From Chara braunii (Eukaryota; Streptophyta; Charophyceae; Charales; Characeae), in the NCBI GenBank assembly GCA_003427395.1, contig BFEA01001021.1, forward strand, positions 85,922 to 143,672: a DNA stretch of 57,751 nt, written 5' to 3'. Both the position numbers and the translations under genes were made by a program. Positions 10,041 through 22,064 of this stretch are shown in pieces. A model generated the notes under the pieces. The model was given only the letters and a program-made list of their open reading frames with translations, did no database searches and was not told the origin of the DNA. Numbering within the stretch: the first letter of the stretch is position 1; each line of letters begins with the position of its first letter.

Positions 10041-10340
10041 TTTTTTTTTCTTTTTTTTTTTTTTTCTTTTTTTTCAAGCCCTGGTTGTTGTAGAGACCGG
10101 ACTCCGGACACACGGGGTTGCCGACACAGCTATTGGCTGTCCTGACACTCTCTTATTCACCGTAAGACCACCTCCTTACCCATCCTCTGGCAATTCTCCT
10201 AACGCACCCCTATCCCTACCATCCTACCTCAGTATTACTACTCAGGACTATCACCATGGTATTTCAGAGGGCGACTTGGACCAGACAGTAGTTCTAGGCA
10301 CCGGGGCTAGGCTGGACCAAGCGCGAAGCCTTGAGCCCCT
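10041..10340 (-). mobile_element. Retroposon in inverse orientation (T-run head, AACAACCAGGGCTTG tail)
   Basis: On the minus strand the sequence ends with CTACAACAACCAGGGCTTG and an A-run interrupted by G, resembling the tails near 8150 and 6200. The body has no ORF. The start is not defined. Confidence 0.45.
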
Positions 10341-10589
10341 CCCAGCCCCAGTTGAGGCACAATCAAGCAAGCCACGTTACTCGGGTACATAGGGCGCCAG
10401 GCTCTAGTATTATGTCTTCTTCTCCCACCACCCCCCATTCTGGCATGTGTATACTATATATGTGTTGTGTTCTGGCATGTTTCTCCTTTCTACAGATGTC
10501 AGATACTGATGCTGGACAGGGACAAGCGCGAAGCCTTGATCCCAGCCAACCCCAGCAGTAGTGCGGACCCCCACCAAGCCCCAGTTGAG

Positions 10590-10630
<41 letters not shown>
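10285..10630 (+). repeat. Local duplication plus TA microsatellite
   Basis: Two related segments (about 10295-10365 and 10510-10590) share AAGCGCGAAGCCTTGA and CCCCAGTTGAG. The second runs into a (TA)n microsatellite at about 10595-10629. This may be two copies of one short retroposon. Confidence 0.55.
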
Positions 10631-10632
<2 letters not shown>

Positions 10633-10974
10633 GGGTTGTATTGTCATATGAATGGTGGGCCGGTCTGTGCAAGAAACCACCCCAAAGTCTCTAGCCAGAC
10701 TCGAACCCACACCCTGTGTTGTGTAACTACAATGCCCTATCTTATGCGCTGTGTTCTGAATTGATGCCAATGTATGGAATGCCAGAACAGGGGAGAATTT
10801 CAGAACAATCAATAGCTACGTCAAGCAACCCACGCATAGTCAAGACCCAGCATACAACAACCAGGACTACCCCTTGGGTGGTGCGCAGGCAGTGTCTGTA
10901 ATAGTACCATGCATCAGCCCAAGGGGATGTATGTCCAGCCGTGCGTCACTCTAACACCCTGCCGGTGTCCATGC

Positions 10975-11062
10975 GCAAGGCTGCAGAGTTTTGAACCCGC
11001 AACCTTATACCACAGTGCGCATTTCCAACCGGTGCTCTAACCACTGAGCTACATCAACTGGA
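10975..11062 (-). mobile_element. tRNA-like SINE head, minus strand
   Basis: The minus strand shows TGTAGCTCAGTGGTTAGAGC (A box with the classic D-loop) and, 40 bases on, GCGGGTTCAAAACTC (B box). The cloverleaf is only partly kept and the acceptor ends do not pair, so this is a tRNA-derived SINE head rather than a tRNA gene. Another weaker B-box (GGGTTCGAGTCTGG) is at 10712-10690 on the same strand. Confidence 0.6.
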
Positions 11063-11580
11063 CAGGAGTCTTGGGTTCAATACCCATTGGACTCGTGTAC
11101 CTTCCTGGCAAGCTTGGCGCCCGCCACCTGGAGATAGCCCATTGTTGGTCCCCCCAAGGGGCATTGAGCAGCGACTGCTGATGTGTCCAGAGGGGAGGCA
11201 CAGCGACTGGCCTATCGAATTGTCCTACGAAGGGGACCAGAGGGGGGAGGCACAGCGACTGGCCTATCGAATTGTCCTACGAAGGGGACCAGAGGGGGGA
11301 GGCACAGCACTGGCCCATCGAAGAAGGTCCTGATGCTACTGGCTGACCCCTGGCCAACTGCAGGTCGGGTGCAGCCTGTGCATGTTCCCTCGTTGGAGGC
11401 TCAAGCACGGGCTGGGTGCTACGGGGTTCCCTGTAATACTAAATGATAAATGAAAAAAAGGGCTGAAAGGCCATCCTGTCCAGATTTGACAGGTACTTGA
11501 CTTGGTTGGGTGGGCTGGAAAGAATTGCCCTTTTTAGAAAAAGAAAACGCAAAGAAAAAGAGGGAGTGAAAAAACAATAA
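11063..11580 (+). mobile_element. SINE family 1 copy with internal 52-bp tandem duplication
   Basis: The B-box GGGTTCAATACCC and the body match the copy at 9542. Inside, a 52-bp block starting CAGCGACTGGCC at 11201 is repeated at 11253 and in part at 11305, which expands the element. The tail (11525-11575) is the family's AAAGAAAAAGAGGGAGTG sequence. Confidence 0.75.
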
Positions 11581-11583
11581 TAA

Positions 11584-11755
11584 ATCCAGTGGCCTAGCTC
11601 TGTTGGTTAGCCACACAAGCGGCATTCAGGAGGTTATGGGTTCAAGCACCATGACCTCATGCAGCACACTTCAGTGGCTTAGCTCTGTTCGCTAGGCACA
11701 CAATCAGCATTCAGGAGGTTGTGGGTTTGAGCACCATGACCTCATGCGGCACACT
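11584..11755 (+). mobile_element. Two tandem SINE family 1 heads
   Basis: Two successive tRNA-like heads (GGCCTAGCTCTGTTGGTTAGCC at 11592 and GGCTTAGCTCTGTTCGCTAGGC at 11673) each carry CATTCAGGAGGTT(A/G)TGGGTT and end CATGACCTCATGC. The period is about 80 bp. Bodies are missing. Confidence 0.65.
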
Positions 11756-12166
11756 TAGTACCAACCAGCTGTGATAGTCCGCTTGATACCTCTGATCAGT
11801 ATCAGTAGGGTATTTGGCCAACATGGGTATGTCATTGAGTGTGAGTGTTAGTCGGTTGTATGTGGTGTGTGGGAGAGTGTTGGCCTGAGACATTCCTGCT
11901 ACTCGTTGGTGTATAAGAGACGGTGAAAAGGGAGCCGCAGCTACTGGCAAAATGCTCGGTCTTTGCCTTAGCTGGAGCCCCAGCAGCGGCCCCACCGCAT
12001 CTCTGACTACCACTGTTGGGGCGGGGGGCAACATGAATCCCTCAAAGTTTGTGGAGCACCTATGCTTGCAAGGGTCCCCTCTATATTTCCCCTACCTGCT
12101 CAACTAGATAGAATGCTTTCTTTTTTCTTTTTTCTTTTTTTTTTTTTTTCTTTTTTTCTTTTTTTT
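11756..12166. other. Spacer without recognised gene
   Basis: No domain-bearing frame was found. It ends in a T-rich run (12120-12165) that abuts the dispersed repeat. Confidence 0.4.
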
Positions 12167-12340
12167 TAATGGGAACAAGGCTCCAATCTATTCGTGGGGA
12201 GCAACACGTGCGGGGAACCGGGCCCAGCGTCCCATATGGAAATTTACATTGAAAATTTGAGGTGCCGGGGCCATTACCCGGCTTTGGCTCAGAAAAGATT
12301 GGAGCTACTTAGAAAATAACCATGACAGACTTCAGAATAT
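12167..12340 (+). repeat. Dispersed repeat, copy in plus orientation
   Basis: This is the inverted partner of 9342-9517, with conserved blocks AATGGGAACAAGGCTCCAAT and GGGGCCATTACCCGGCTTTGG. Its 3' part (TTTGGCTCAGAAAAGATTGGAGCTAC) is itself the start of the tandem repeat at 12285. Confidence 0.65.
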
Positions 12341-12775
12341 GAACAGAATTCAGAACTACTCTGAAAACCCCCCCATCCATCCGCTTTACCTCACTCCGGG
12401 AAGACTTACTGCAGCAGAGCCACCATCTCCGCTGCTGCTATACCCTATTCCCATCCTACCAGCTAGCCCCCTCACTAGTAGGACGCGTGATACCCCACCA
12501 TCTCCTTCCCCACTAACCTCGTTCTTTTTGGCTCAAAAAATTGGAGCTACGTAGGAAATGACTACAACAGGCTTCAAGAATAGGCAGGATTCAAATTTCA
12601 ACTCAGAAAAACACCCCCCCATCAGTCCTCTGTTCCACACTCCGGCAAGACTTAGTGCAGCAGAGCCACCATCTCTACTGCTGCTATACCCTATTCCAAT
12701 CCTACCAGCTAGCCCCCGCACTAGCAGGACGCATGATATCCCCCCATCTCCTTCCCGGTCACCTCGTTTCTTTTT
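12285..12775 (+). repeat. Tandem repeat, two ~243-bp units
   Basis: Unit 1 starts TTTGGCTCAGAAAAGATTGG at 12285 and unit 2 starts TTTGGCTCAAAAAATTGGAG at about 12528. Both contain CTCCGG(G/C)AAGACTTA, GCAGCAGAGCCACCATCTC and CCAATCCTACCAGCTAGCCCC-type blocks in the same order. The copies differ by roughly a tenth, so this is an old duplication. Confidence 0.8.
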
Positions 12776-12864
12776 AGAAATGACCGCCGGGGTCGTAAAA
12801 CAAATCTCAAGCTCCCTAACAAGCCCTTCCAGAGTTCCTCGAAGTTGTCTTACTCCCTGCCGAG

Positions 12865-13575
12865 CTCTTCCAGGCCTCACACCCCCACTTTCTGCTGGGT
12901 TACAGGACAACACAACTCGCCCCAGCTCCGGCCAGCGTCGTCCCAGCAGCAAATCTTGGTTGTTCCGTGAGATGCCCACCCCAAAGCATCCCCAGATCTC
13001 TCTACCAGGCCTCACGCTCCCGTGTCAACACGTTACAGGGCAACACCCCAGCACCGGCCAGCGTCGTTCTGGCATCGAACAGCCACAGATCGCTGAGTAT
13101 CACAACTTCAAAATAGCCTAGGAAAAGTTGATAGAGGCCCCGAAATCCTAAACATTCTCAAATCCCCCTACCGGCCAACAGGATAAAATTCAGAAAAAAG
13201 GGGGTCGAAACTAGAAATTAAAACCACTACCACTACCTAAAATCCCCCTCTCAACAAGCGGAGCGTCGGTCTCGGCTTTCAGTCCTCGTACCAGAACTCG
13301 CCTGGTCTCATACCCCCCTCTGCTAGGGTAACAGGGCACCACAACCCTCCCCACTACTGACCAACCAAGTTCTGACGGACAGGAAGTGCCTTCCCCCCTC
13401 GACAATTCCTTTAGCGGCAAACCCCTAAACAGGTTACAGGGTCCAAACCCCGGTGCCAACTACATTGGATGATCTGGTTACGCCTTCCACCCTCAGCATA
13501 ACTCCATAGGCCTCAAGCTCCCCCCGGGTGACAGAGCAAGGCTCCAGCACCGGCCTATGTCGTCCCAACATCGTC
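12865..13575. repeat. Degenerate C-rich repeat, about four copies
   Basis: A motif (CCAGGCCTCAC, GGTTACAGG-CAACAC, CAGC(T/A)CCGGCCAGCGTCGT) appears near 12870, 13005, 13305 and 13510 at irregular spacing and rising divergence. No gene was recognised. Confidence 0.5.
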
Positions 13576-15476
13576 CTCCTGACCTACTCACCTTAACCGA
13601 CATCTTCCGTCTAGTGAGAGTCCCCTTTCTTCTTTCCATCCTCCCATTCTAGTTCCCCCGCCAGCAAGCTTTGAGGCAATCATCAACAGAAAAAAAAACA
13701 CCAAGAGATTAAGATGTACAACCGTCAATCTTTCCATCAAGAATCAGAAACAAAATTTAAGAATATCTGGACCGTCCTTTTTATATTTGAAATTTGAAGA
13801 TAAGACCACATAGTAATCAAGGGAATTTAGATCATAATTTTGACATCCAATTCAGAAGGTCAATCACATACACAATTTGATAGGTTTCGAAATTTCAAAA
13901 AAGGAACAAACATAGGAAGTTGATTCTGATGTCCTCACGGACTTCCGACTCTGATTTCCAAAACCCTAGTTCAGGAAATCGCTCAGAGCGTAAATCAGGA
14001 AATACTAAACAGAGAAAAAAAGGAGAGTCACTCGGACAGTAATCAAGAGATTCTACGCCAAAAACGAACCAGCAATCAAGACAGTAAATGAGAAATTAAA
14101 AAATACAAACTACCAATCAAGATATTCTAAAAACTTGAATCAAGAATATGACGTGTAAAATTAGAGATTGAAATTTTCAGAAATCAGAACTGGAACTAGA
14201 AACTTACAACGCGAATCAAAGTAATCCCGTTTGGTGACTACAACAGAAACCATCGGCGAGAGGGTCTATCCAAAGAAAAGCAAGCTCCAAAATCAACCAC
14301 AGCGCCCTCGTACTCCGGATGCCCTTGTGACGAAAACGCAGCTGCCGCCGATACTGCTTCGCCCTTCTTCAAAAAAACGCGGACTCGATGTCGCCTCCAA
14401 TCCTCCTCTCACTCCACGTGAGGACGCGCTCCTCCCTTTCAGCCTGCATCAACCAACCATCTACCCTGCACATCGGATGTATCCGATTGTCGGAGCAAAT
14501 ACCCTGACAAGGGTATTTGTCAGGGATTTTAAAACGTCGGACACTGTCCGACTCTTTTCATTGAATTGAAGGACTTAATGAGACTGACGGTTGCCAAAAG
14601 TTTTTCGGGTCTGACCTTTGACTGAGAGATGAAAAATTTTTAAGTTTTAGTCCGGACGCTTGTGGCGTCCGAGAGTAACGACAATAGTTGGCAGTGCTCC
14701 GTTTTTTTCGAAGCCGCAGAGGCATGCAAACATGGGAACACTAAAGTTAAACCTATTCTACCTAAAATAATGTCGCGCGACTGCTAAGCCGCGCGATTCG
14801 GGGCCTAAATAGGTTAAAAAGAGGGATGCGCCGTGCATGGGACCGTGGCACGGGGGGAATATGAAGTTTTTTTTTTTTTTCCTGGGCCGCAGGTTTGATT
14901 TCGAGTCTGGGGGTCGACAGGCCAATGCCGGGACCTACCCGTTGGGTGACCCCTAAGCCGTGGATGGGCAGCCATCCACGGGAAAACAGGCAGGCAGGCA
15001 GAGCCTGCAAGGCCTACGACAGGCAAGGCCTGCAGGACCACAGGCAGGCAGGGCCTGCAAGGCCACAGGTAGGAGGGATGGCCAAGGCCAAGCTCTTCAT
15101 ATAGAAGAGCTGCTCCTCGTGATAGGAGCTAGCCTAGTAGATTACGTCGCCATACTTCCACCCACCACGTATCGAGATCAAGCCCGCCCGTACGCGTCGT
15201 TCTCTCTCTTTTCTGATTCTTTTCGTTCATGTTACCCTGGATTTAGGAGAAATGAGAATAATTGAAACCTACTTGCAGTGGACACGTTCTTTTTCTCTAG
15301 GAAACATTTGGGGTGGGGGTTCGTTGTTTTAGGAGCCGACCCTGTTATCGATCCTGAGCGGACCATTTCTGTCGCGCGCGAGATCAGCATGACCCTGCTC
15401 AAGGATGACACACATAAATCGAGGAATGGTTCAAGTTTTTTTTTTTTTTTTTGTGAGATCTGAAATCGAACCTGGG
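13576..15476. other. Unassigned region: AT-rich stretch, small palindromes, CAGGCAGG minisatellite
   Basis: 13680-14230 is A-rich without ORFs. Near 14480-14560 there are several short hairpins (AAATACCC-TGACAA-GGGTATTT; CGGACACTGTCCG). Near 14960-14985 lies CCGTGGATG-GGCAGC-CATCCACGG. From 14990 to 15075 a minisatellite built of CAGGCAGG and GGCCTGCAAGGCC words occurs. No coding sequence was recognised. Confidence 0.45.
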
Positions 15477-15634
15477 TCGAGGTCCCACTAGCAAAAAAAA
15501 TAGGATCAAGCTCCGTAATCTGGACGTGTTTTATGCAGAGATGTAGAAAAGCAATTCAATCTCAATTTTTTGCACGTTTCCATAACCTCGTCCCGATTCA
15601 AGCATTCGATCCGATCCTCGTTGCGAGTGGGACC
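15477..15634. mobile_element. Palindromic MITE, copy 2 of the 162-bp family
   Basis: Ends TCGAGGTCCCACTAGCAAAA and ...GCGAGTGGGACC are inverted. The interior carries TTTTATGCAGAGATGTAGAAAAGCA and the inverted TGCACGTTTCCATAA. It aligns along its whole length with 7468-7629. Confidence 0.72.
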
Positions 15635-18600
15635 ATGCCCCTAGGGTTTAGATGTTCGTGGCGGAAAAACCACGAGATGTGATGTGACCGTTGGTTGAGG
15701 CAAACGGAAAAAGAAAGTAAAAAAAAAAATCTAACTGAAACAAAAGCTTAATGTGGTGCGGCGAGAAGTGAGGGGACTTAGTATCCCCAAGGAGTGTAGC
15801 ACGCGCCCGTCACGAACGGGCAACCGTTTTAGAAGTAAGCTGGTTCGTTTTTCTTATATATATGTATATACTTTTTTTTTTTCCTTTTTGGATTTGCTTT
15901 AGATTTTTTTGTTTGTTTTCTTTTTCTTTTACGAGTAAAGTCAGTACAGTGCTCGTTCGTTTTTCATGAACGGGCTGCCACTTTATCAGTGGGATGAGCA
16001 ATGGATCTGCCGCCATAGGGCGGCTATGTTCTAGGCGTGGGTCTTGGGGTCTTGTACTGGAGTTACGAGTGACTCTCTGCATACGATTTGGTGGTTTTCA
16101 GATCGCGACGACGGGCGAGTCGTTTTCTGGTAGTCGAACGAACAGTTTTTGCGGCGCCGCTTGAGCCTTCAGTCAGGATTTCACGACAGGCCGCGATTGC
16201 AGAGAGAGAGAAAGAAAGAAAGAAAACGGGCTGCTAGCAACAGCGCCCGAACCTGGCACTGTTGGCGGCCGGGTGCGAGGGCGCGTGTTGTAGCAGGGAA
16301 AAGAAGGCCCTATTGAGCTGACTCTAGTTCGACTCTGTGAAAAAACTGGAGGGGCGACCGTTCCTTTTGAACGGCGACTTGCCCCCTGCACAGGGAAACG
16401 AGGGGGGGGGGGTAAGGAAGGGAAAAAAAAATAACGGTCGCGAATATGGCTTCGACCGCGGGACAGGTGCAGCCCCAGAAGCTTCTAGGGGGTGATAGGA
16501 CTGTGCCTGTTCGTTTTGAGCAGGCTGAAGTCGACCAGATACTCCTGGGGGTTGATGACCTTGGTTCCCCTAGGGGAAACCCAAGGCACTGAGCTCCTAG
16601 CCGTTGATTTAGATCAAGGACCAGGAGCACTGACGAATTTTGCCTGACTGTGGGCAAAGCAGCTGCCCACATGCCTTCGGCTGGGTATAAAGTCCAACAC
16701 TTCACCTAGCAGCCTCACACTTATGGCAGTGTTGTTGGGCCATTCACTTGAGTGAATGTTGGCTGACTGTTACTGTGGGCGGTGCTGCAAGAGAGGATGA
16801 GAGGAAGTGTTGTTGGAGAAGAGAGTGGAGGTCTGCTGGAGCACTAGAGGAGGAGGGCAGCTACAGTCGAGGCAGGGAGCTCACTGCCCCACCTCTGCAT
16901 GGGTGTTGCGGCCTGTGGGCTGCGTCAGGGATGGACGGTGCGGCAAGCGGCAAGGGTTTGTCGAGGGTTACACTGCCGAAATTTTGACTCGGCGGCGACT
17001 TTTTTTCTTTTTCACGGTGACAGTTGCACTGTTAGTTGAGAGAATGTTGTCAGACTGCTATCGCGACAACTAAACCTTCCTAAGGAAATGTGTTGTCGGA
17101 TTTTGCCGCGCAACGCCAGTGTTTTTTTAATGTGAGTGTGGGGAAGTGATGCTCGATCAGCGGCATGGCAACGACAGTGTATCAAGTGGGATTATGCTGC
17201 CGAAGTTGGCAGCACATCAACGATTTTTTTTTAGGGGCAGTGTGCCATATTTTTGTTGCACGGTGAATCAGTCATTTTGGAGGTGTGATCACGTGGTGGT
17301 GTCGCACAGCAGTCATGATACCGACTTTAACGGCGCGGTGAGCAGTGGTCCTCTGTTGTTCTTTTTGTGGTGCGCAGTGGCTATGGTGGATTACAATGTG
17401 GCCTATAGGATGGACTGGCTGTGGTGCATGTTTGGGATCGTGCGGCAGTGGTGCATGGACCGACGACATGAAAAGAGCACGGTGTGAGTGCACGCGGCAA
17501 TAGTCATTTGGGCTCGCGGCACATGCAGTTTTCAGCCAGGGCCACCTTTATTTTTTTTGTTGCGCACAGTGCGAGCGGTTTTGAGTTTCGGGCCATCTGG
17601 TATTGCGGGCAATAGTATGGGACTGATTTTGAGATCGGGACCGACGTGTTGGTGTGACTATTGCGAGCGGACACGGAGATTTAAGGCTGAGTGGACTTGC
17701 GGTTGGTTGGGGGAGTATCTTGGTGGGTAAAGTGTAGTTGGTATGACGCTGAAACAATTTGGGACACTGGAACCACGTGAAAACTCGATTATGGGAACAC
17801 CCTCCTAAAGAGCTATCTCGCTTCAGTTTTTTTGTGGCCCAGACTCTTGGTCATTTTGACACTTGGAAAAGGACGCGGAACGTGGCTCAGGAGAAAGACC
17901 ACAACCATGGGAGTTATGAGCCGTATATTTCATGTTCAACGATGATTATTTTCTTTTGATTGACATATTACTCGGCTTTCTTGAGTGAGACGGATCTAAA
18001 CTTCACTCAAGGTCAGTAGAATGACTCAGATTTTTCTTCACACCTGTGTGAACCCACACTTTGCTTAACCCTGTTCAATCGAATGTTCATGTGTGTTTGC
18101 ATGTGAATGAGGAAGTCTAACTTATATATAAGGTTGCATTGGTTTCCTTTGGTTGTTTTGCTTTGAGTGCAGGTAGGTAGATGAATGCTTATAAAGGAGA
18201 TTGATTATGCTTATTTGAGAAAATTGAGATGAAGAAAAGGATTGTCCTCTTTCCATCTTTCACCTGCCTGCATGACAAAAACACTCGAATTTTGAAGTGA
18301 ATATTTTTAACTGGTGTCCTGAAAGAAAATTCGTGAATATACTGAAGGTGGAGATAATTGCCGATTCAGTGGAGATGACCCAACTTCTGAGATCCGAGCT
18401 TTGTGCTCGGGCGAGGAGTTCCCTCGAGACATGCAACACTTCAAGCAATGAACCTGATCAAAAATCATCCGCAAAGTTGTTTGTCATCCAAGAAGATTGG
18501 GAAACGTATGGAGACGGGTGTATGCGTACCTAATCTTAGGTCAGCGGTAGGTAGGAATGAATGACTTAGGCGGCACGTCTCATCAAGTCAAAACTAATGC

Positions 18601-18880
18601 AGTATGACTACCTTGTCGGCTACATCGAACTTATTGTCTGAAGCCAACTCCTCGTTGGCAGTTGTATGATTGTTTTATGAGCTCGACCCGGAGTGGTCGG
18701 ATTTTATCTTGCTCTTGTGTTATTGGTTGTATCATATGATGATTCAAATTCTTTTAATTATCATTTCATATTGGAGATATTTTTGCCGACTATGTCGACT
18801 TCTTTTTATATAATTATCTGTGGATGTTTTAACTTTCGTTTGACGGTGTGTCTAAGAGACTATCATTAAATTTGGGTTCC
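15635..18880. other. Unassigned region, possible LTR-element leader near 16.2-16.6 kb
   Basis: At 16241 the plus strand has AGCGCCCGAACCTGGCAC, which shares GCGCCCGAAC with lysine-tRNA primer-binding sites. An ATG at 16446 opens a 48-codon frame (MASTAGQVQPQKLLGG start). A TATA-like GGGTATAAAGTCC is near 16682. These three hints are not enough to call an element. The remainder (16.7-18.9 kb) has short frames without domains. Confidence 0.3.
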
Positions 18881-20815
18881 ACGCTTGGTTGAGACCGTCC
18901 TAGTCGACCGACGTCCGCTCTGTACTTAGGAGATCAGCGCCCTAAGGAACGGACGACACTCTCGCACGTGGGTCGGTAGCTCGGTAGGGATACGCCCCTA
19001 AGGGTGGTGACAACCCCTTAGGGAAGAGAAGCTTATGCCCCGCGGGAACCAATCTTTTCGTAGGAGACCGCGGGAAGTACAGCTGGCGCACTCGGCTAGA
19101 GCGGTGACGGAATGACGCGACCTCGACCGTCTCGGCGGTCCACATAATTATTATGCGTCGTTCCCAAGTTGTCTCTCATTTTGTTTTATTTATTCCTGCG
19201 TGACATGGCCGAGATGGCTCCCGCACTTTGCAAAAATGCGGGAGCCGGTGCGCTCGACACCGTTGTAGAAAAAATCAAGGGCAAAGATGTTGAGGTAGTC
19301 TCGAATCATGTTACGAACGGGCTGCTCAAAATTAGCCAAGAAACAGCGCAAGTTCCTCAACATCTGCCTGGTCATGGGGCGTATGTGTGGACTCGGTTGC
19401 GTACGGCATAATAAAAGTCTGGGATGTGGAAGGAGTATCCATAGGCCGAGAGGTAGATGTAATGATTAGGAGTTGGGGAGATATAGGAAGTGTCGGGTGG
19501 ATTGATCTCTACAGTATGAGCTCAACGTCCGGGCACATACCACGAGAGTGAAGGAAATTGCACTGCGAGCCGGAGTCTCATAAAGCGAAGTACACCTTTG
19601 TACATGTCCCGATATGGATGGGGACAATCGGCATGGAAGGCGAGACAATTCAATGCATGCATGTGTCTGGCAAGTCGCTTCTGGCAAGTTTGAAGAACGC
19701 TCAAGTCCAAGAGAGACATCACAACATCATTGTTATCACCGACTTAGCAATGAGTTGTGCGAAGAATGCAATGCATTGAAGATCTAGGAGGAGGAGGAGG
19801 AGAGATGGTGGTCTGCTGGAAAGCCGACAGTGCCTCGAGAGACGACAGGGCATATGTAGTCGTGTCTGTGTTGGGCAAAGGGACCTTAATGTGGTGGCCA
19901 AAAAGACAAAGTTGGCAAACTGCGACCTGGTGGTCTGGAAGTCAGCTATGGACGAGGGCGCTGAGGTATGGTGCACCTTAGCTAGGAGTGTGGAGCGGTC
20001 GGGTGAGCATCGTGGGAGGACTGAGATTGACTTTGACGAACTACACAAGTATAGTACAGATCGAAGGCGGCGCAGTAAGGACACTGCAAGGAGGTATGGT
20101 CATCCTAACGGCATGGCACACAACCGCAAAGGGCCTCGGTGATAGCAAGCTCGTCAGGTGACAAGTGTCCATAAGGAGGAACAAAATTGTGTTGGAAAGC
20201 AACCTATTGTACGACAAACATTCAAGCACTACGTTGCGTAGAACGACTATGAGCACGTCCATAGCAGACACGACCATCCTAAGGCGATCGCCTGGAGCGG
20301 TTCTCTCATCGTTTAGGTGAATGCAAATGAGGTTCATCAGGTCGATAACCCGAGGGGTAGCCTTGAGGGTAGGGTCGACCTCGGTGAAGGCATCATTGTC
20401 GGTATACTCGAGCGCATTGGAACGCCGAAAGAATGGAGCCCCAGGCTGAGTTTGGTGGCGAAAATGATCAGGCTAAGAGGAGTGGCTATGAGACTTGGTA
20501 GATGCGGCGGGCTACTGTGAGGACGAGCCACTGTCAAAGCGAGCACGCAATCCGTTATACTGTCGTGCAATCTCGTAAGGTTGTTGAGGAGAGGTAAACG
20601 AGCATCTCCACTCGATACTCAGTAGGGAGACTGGCAAGGAAGCGGTTGATGGGGATAACCTAGGGAAGAAATTTCACATGCGATGTGAGTTGACGTCCTC
20701 AAAGGTCAGGATATGGAGGTCCAGCGTGCGGAGACTCCGATCCCAGACCCTGTGGTCTACGCGACTCAGTCCATGGCGTATGGAGTGTAATGTCGAGCAC
20801 TGAACCAGTCTAGCA
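18881..20815. other. Unassigned region with one perfect hairpin
   Basis: A perfect 10-bp stem (GGCTCCCGCA / TGCGGGAGCC, 11-base loop) lies at about 19215-19245. Short open frames on both strands (61-121 codons) overlap with no domain I recognise. The stretch from 19560 to 20140 keeps fairly long frames on both strands and could be a decayed coding region of a mobile element. Confidence 0.35.
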
Positions 20816-20817
20816 GA

Positions 20818-21480
20818 TGATTCGTTCTCATTTTTCACATGCGGTGAGTAGTGTAGCGAAACCCTATAGTCAGGTTTTGCGAGGCAAGGAAAAACAGGAA
20901 ACGAACATGTGCAAAATGAGAACGAATCTTTCACTAGATCATGAAAAGATACACAGCCATTTGGTTTGTCATTTTTGCATGTATTGGGTTAAAAAAAAAA
21001 AAACGATGCATGGAGAAAAATGAAAACAGAAAAAATAGAAATAAGAATTAATCTTCCACCAGAACGTGAAAAGATGCACCACCAACAAACTGTCATGTAT
21101 GGGCATCACTCCACTACTCTAAACATGTGCACAACTCGAGCGAATCTTCCTCTACAACATGGAAAGATACACCGTCTTTGTGCATGTTGAGAGTAGTGGA
21201 GCGAGCCCTATATGTTCGCTTATCCGAACGCTTGCACTAAAGAAAAAATAATAGATACACGGAGAAAAAATTATAAGAAAAAATAAAATAAAAAAATGAA
21301 TCTTCCGCTAGAACATAGAAAGATACACCATAGGTAAACTGTCATGTATGTGTCTCACTCCACTACTCTTGACATGTGCAAGACTTGACGAAAGCTTTCG
21401 CTAGAACATGGAAGGATACACAACCACGAGTTTTGCCTTTTTTGCATGTCGGGAGTAGTGGAGCGAGGCCGAACATCTGC
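20818..21480. repeat. Array of hairpin-forming repeats (GAATCTTCC...AAAGATACAC units)
   Basis: The core GAATCTTCCgCTAGAACATGgAAAGATACACC recurs at about 20924, 21048, 21142, 21298 and 21391, spaced by 90-160 bp. Between cores, CACTCCACTACTCT and its inverse AGAGTAGTGGAG alternate (21110/21190, 21355/21450), so successive units can fold. An inverted pair GATTCGTTCTCATTTT / AAAATGAGAACGAATC brackets the left end. A single related unit appears near 30560-30605. Confidence 0.7.
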
Positions 21481-21568
21481 GCCATGCCAGCCTGCCAACG
21501 AGAAAGAAAAGGCGAACACCGCCCGCCACACACACAAAAAAAGGCAAACAACACACGCCATGCAATAG

Positions 21569-21597
21569 AAAAAAAAAAAAAAAAAAAAAAAAAAAAA
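21569..21597. repeat. A-run
   Basis: An uninterrupted run of about 29 A that may be a retroposon tail. A second run is at 22008-22039, behind a GC-rich segment with CCCGGGCAT / CCCCCGGGCA palindromes. Confidence 0.7.
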
Positions 21598-22006
21598 CGA
21601 AACAATTCGACACGACAAAGCTCACCCCGCCGAAAGAAAAAAAAATGAGACGGCACGCCACTTCCCCAACGATCGCGCCCCTCCGGTACCACCTCCCAAC
21701 CTTTTTTTTGTTGGGCCTGAGCTAATAGATTGGAGCCATCGAATTGCGCAGGCCCCGACCGAGCAGACTCTCTTATAGCCTGCCTGGTAGTCGTCTGTCT
21801 CCGATGATTGAACAGGAAGAAAAAAAAAGAGCGTTACGTGAGGACCACTATCATTTTTAGGAGTTTTAAGGAAAATAAAAATTAAATATACAGATATGTA
21901 CACTAGGTTGTTTTTCTGGCGCCTAGGCACCCAACTTGTGCCCGAATACACAGCTGGGTGCTCGCCCGGGCATAACCCCCGGGCAGGATTCCGGGCGCCC
22001 CTAGCA

Positions 22007-22040
<34 letters not shown>

Positions 22041-22064
22041 GAAAGTCAAAAAATTCCAGAAACC

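Noticed and set aside
19558-20142. Coding region of a retroelement
   Set aside because: Long frames on both strands but no recognisable motif; left as unassigned.
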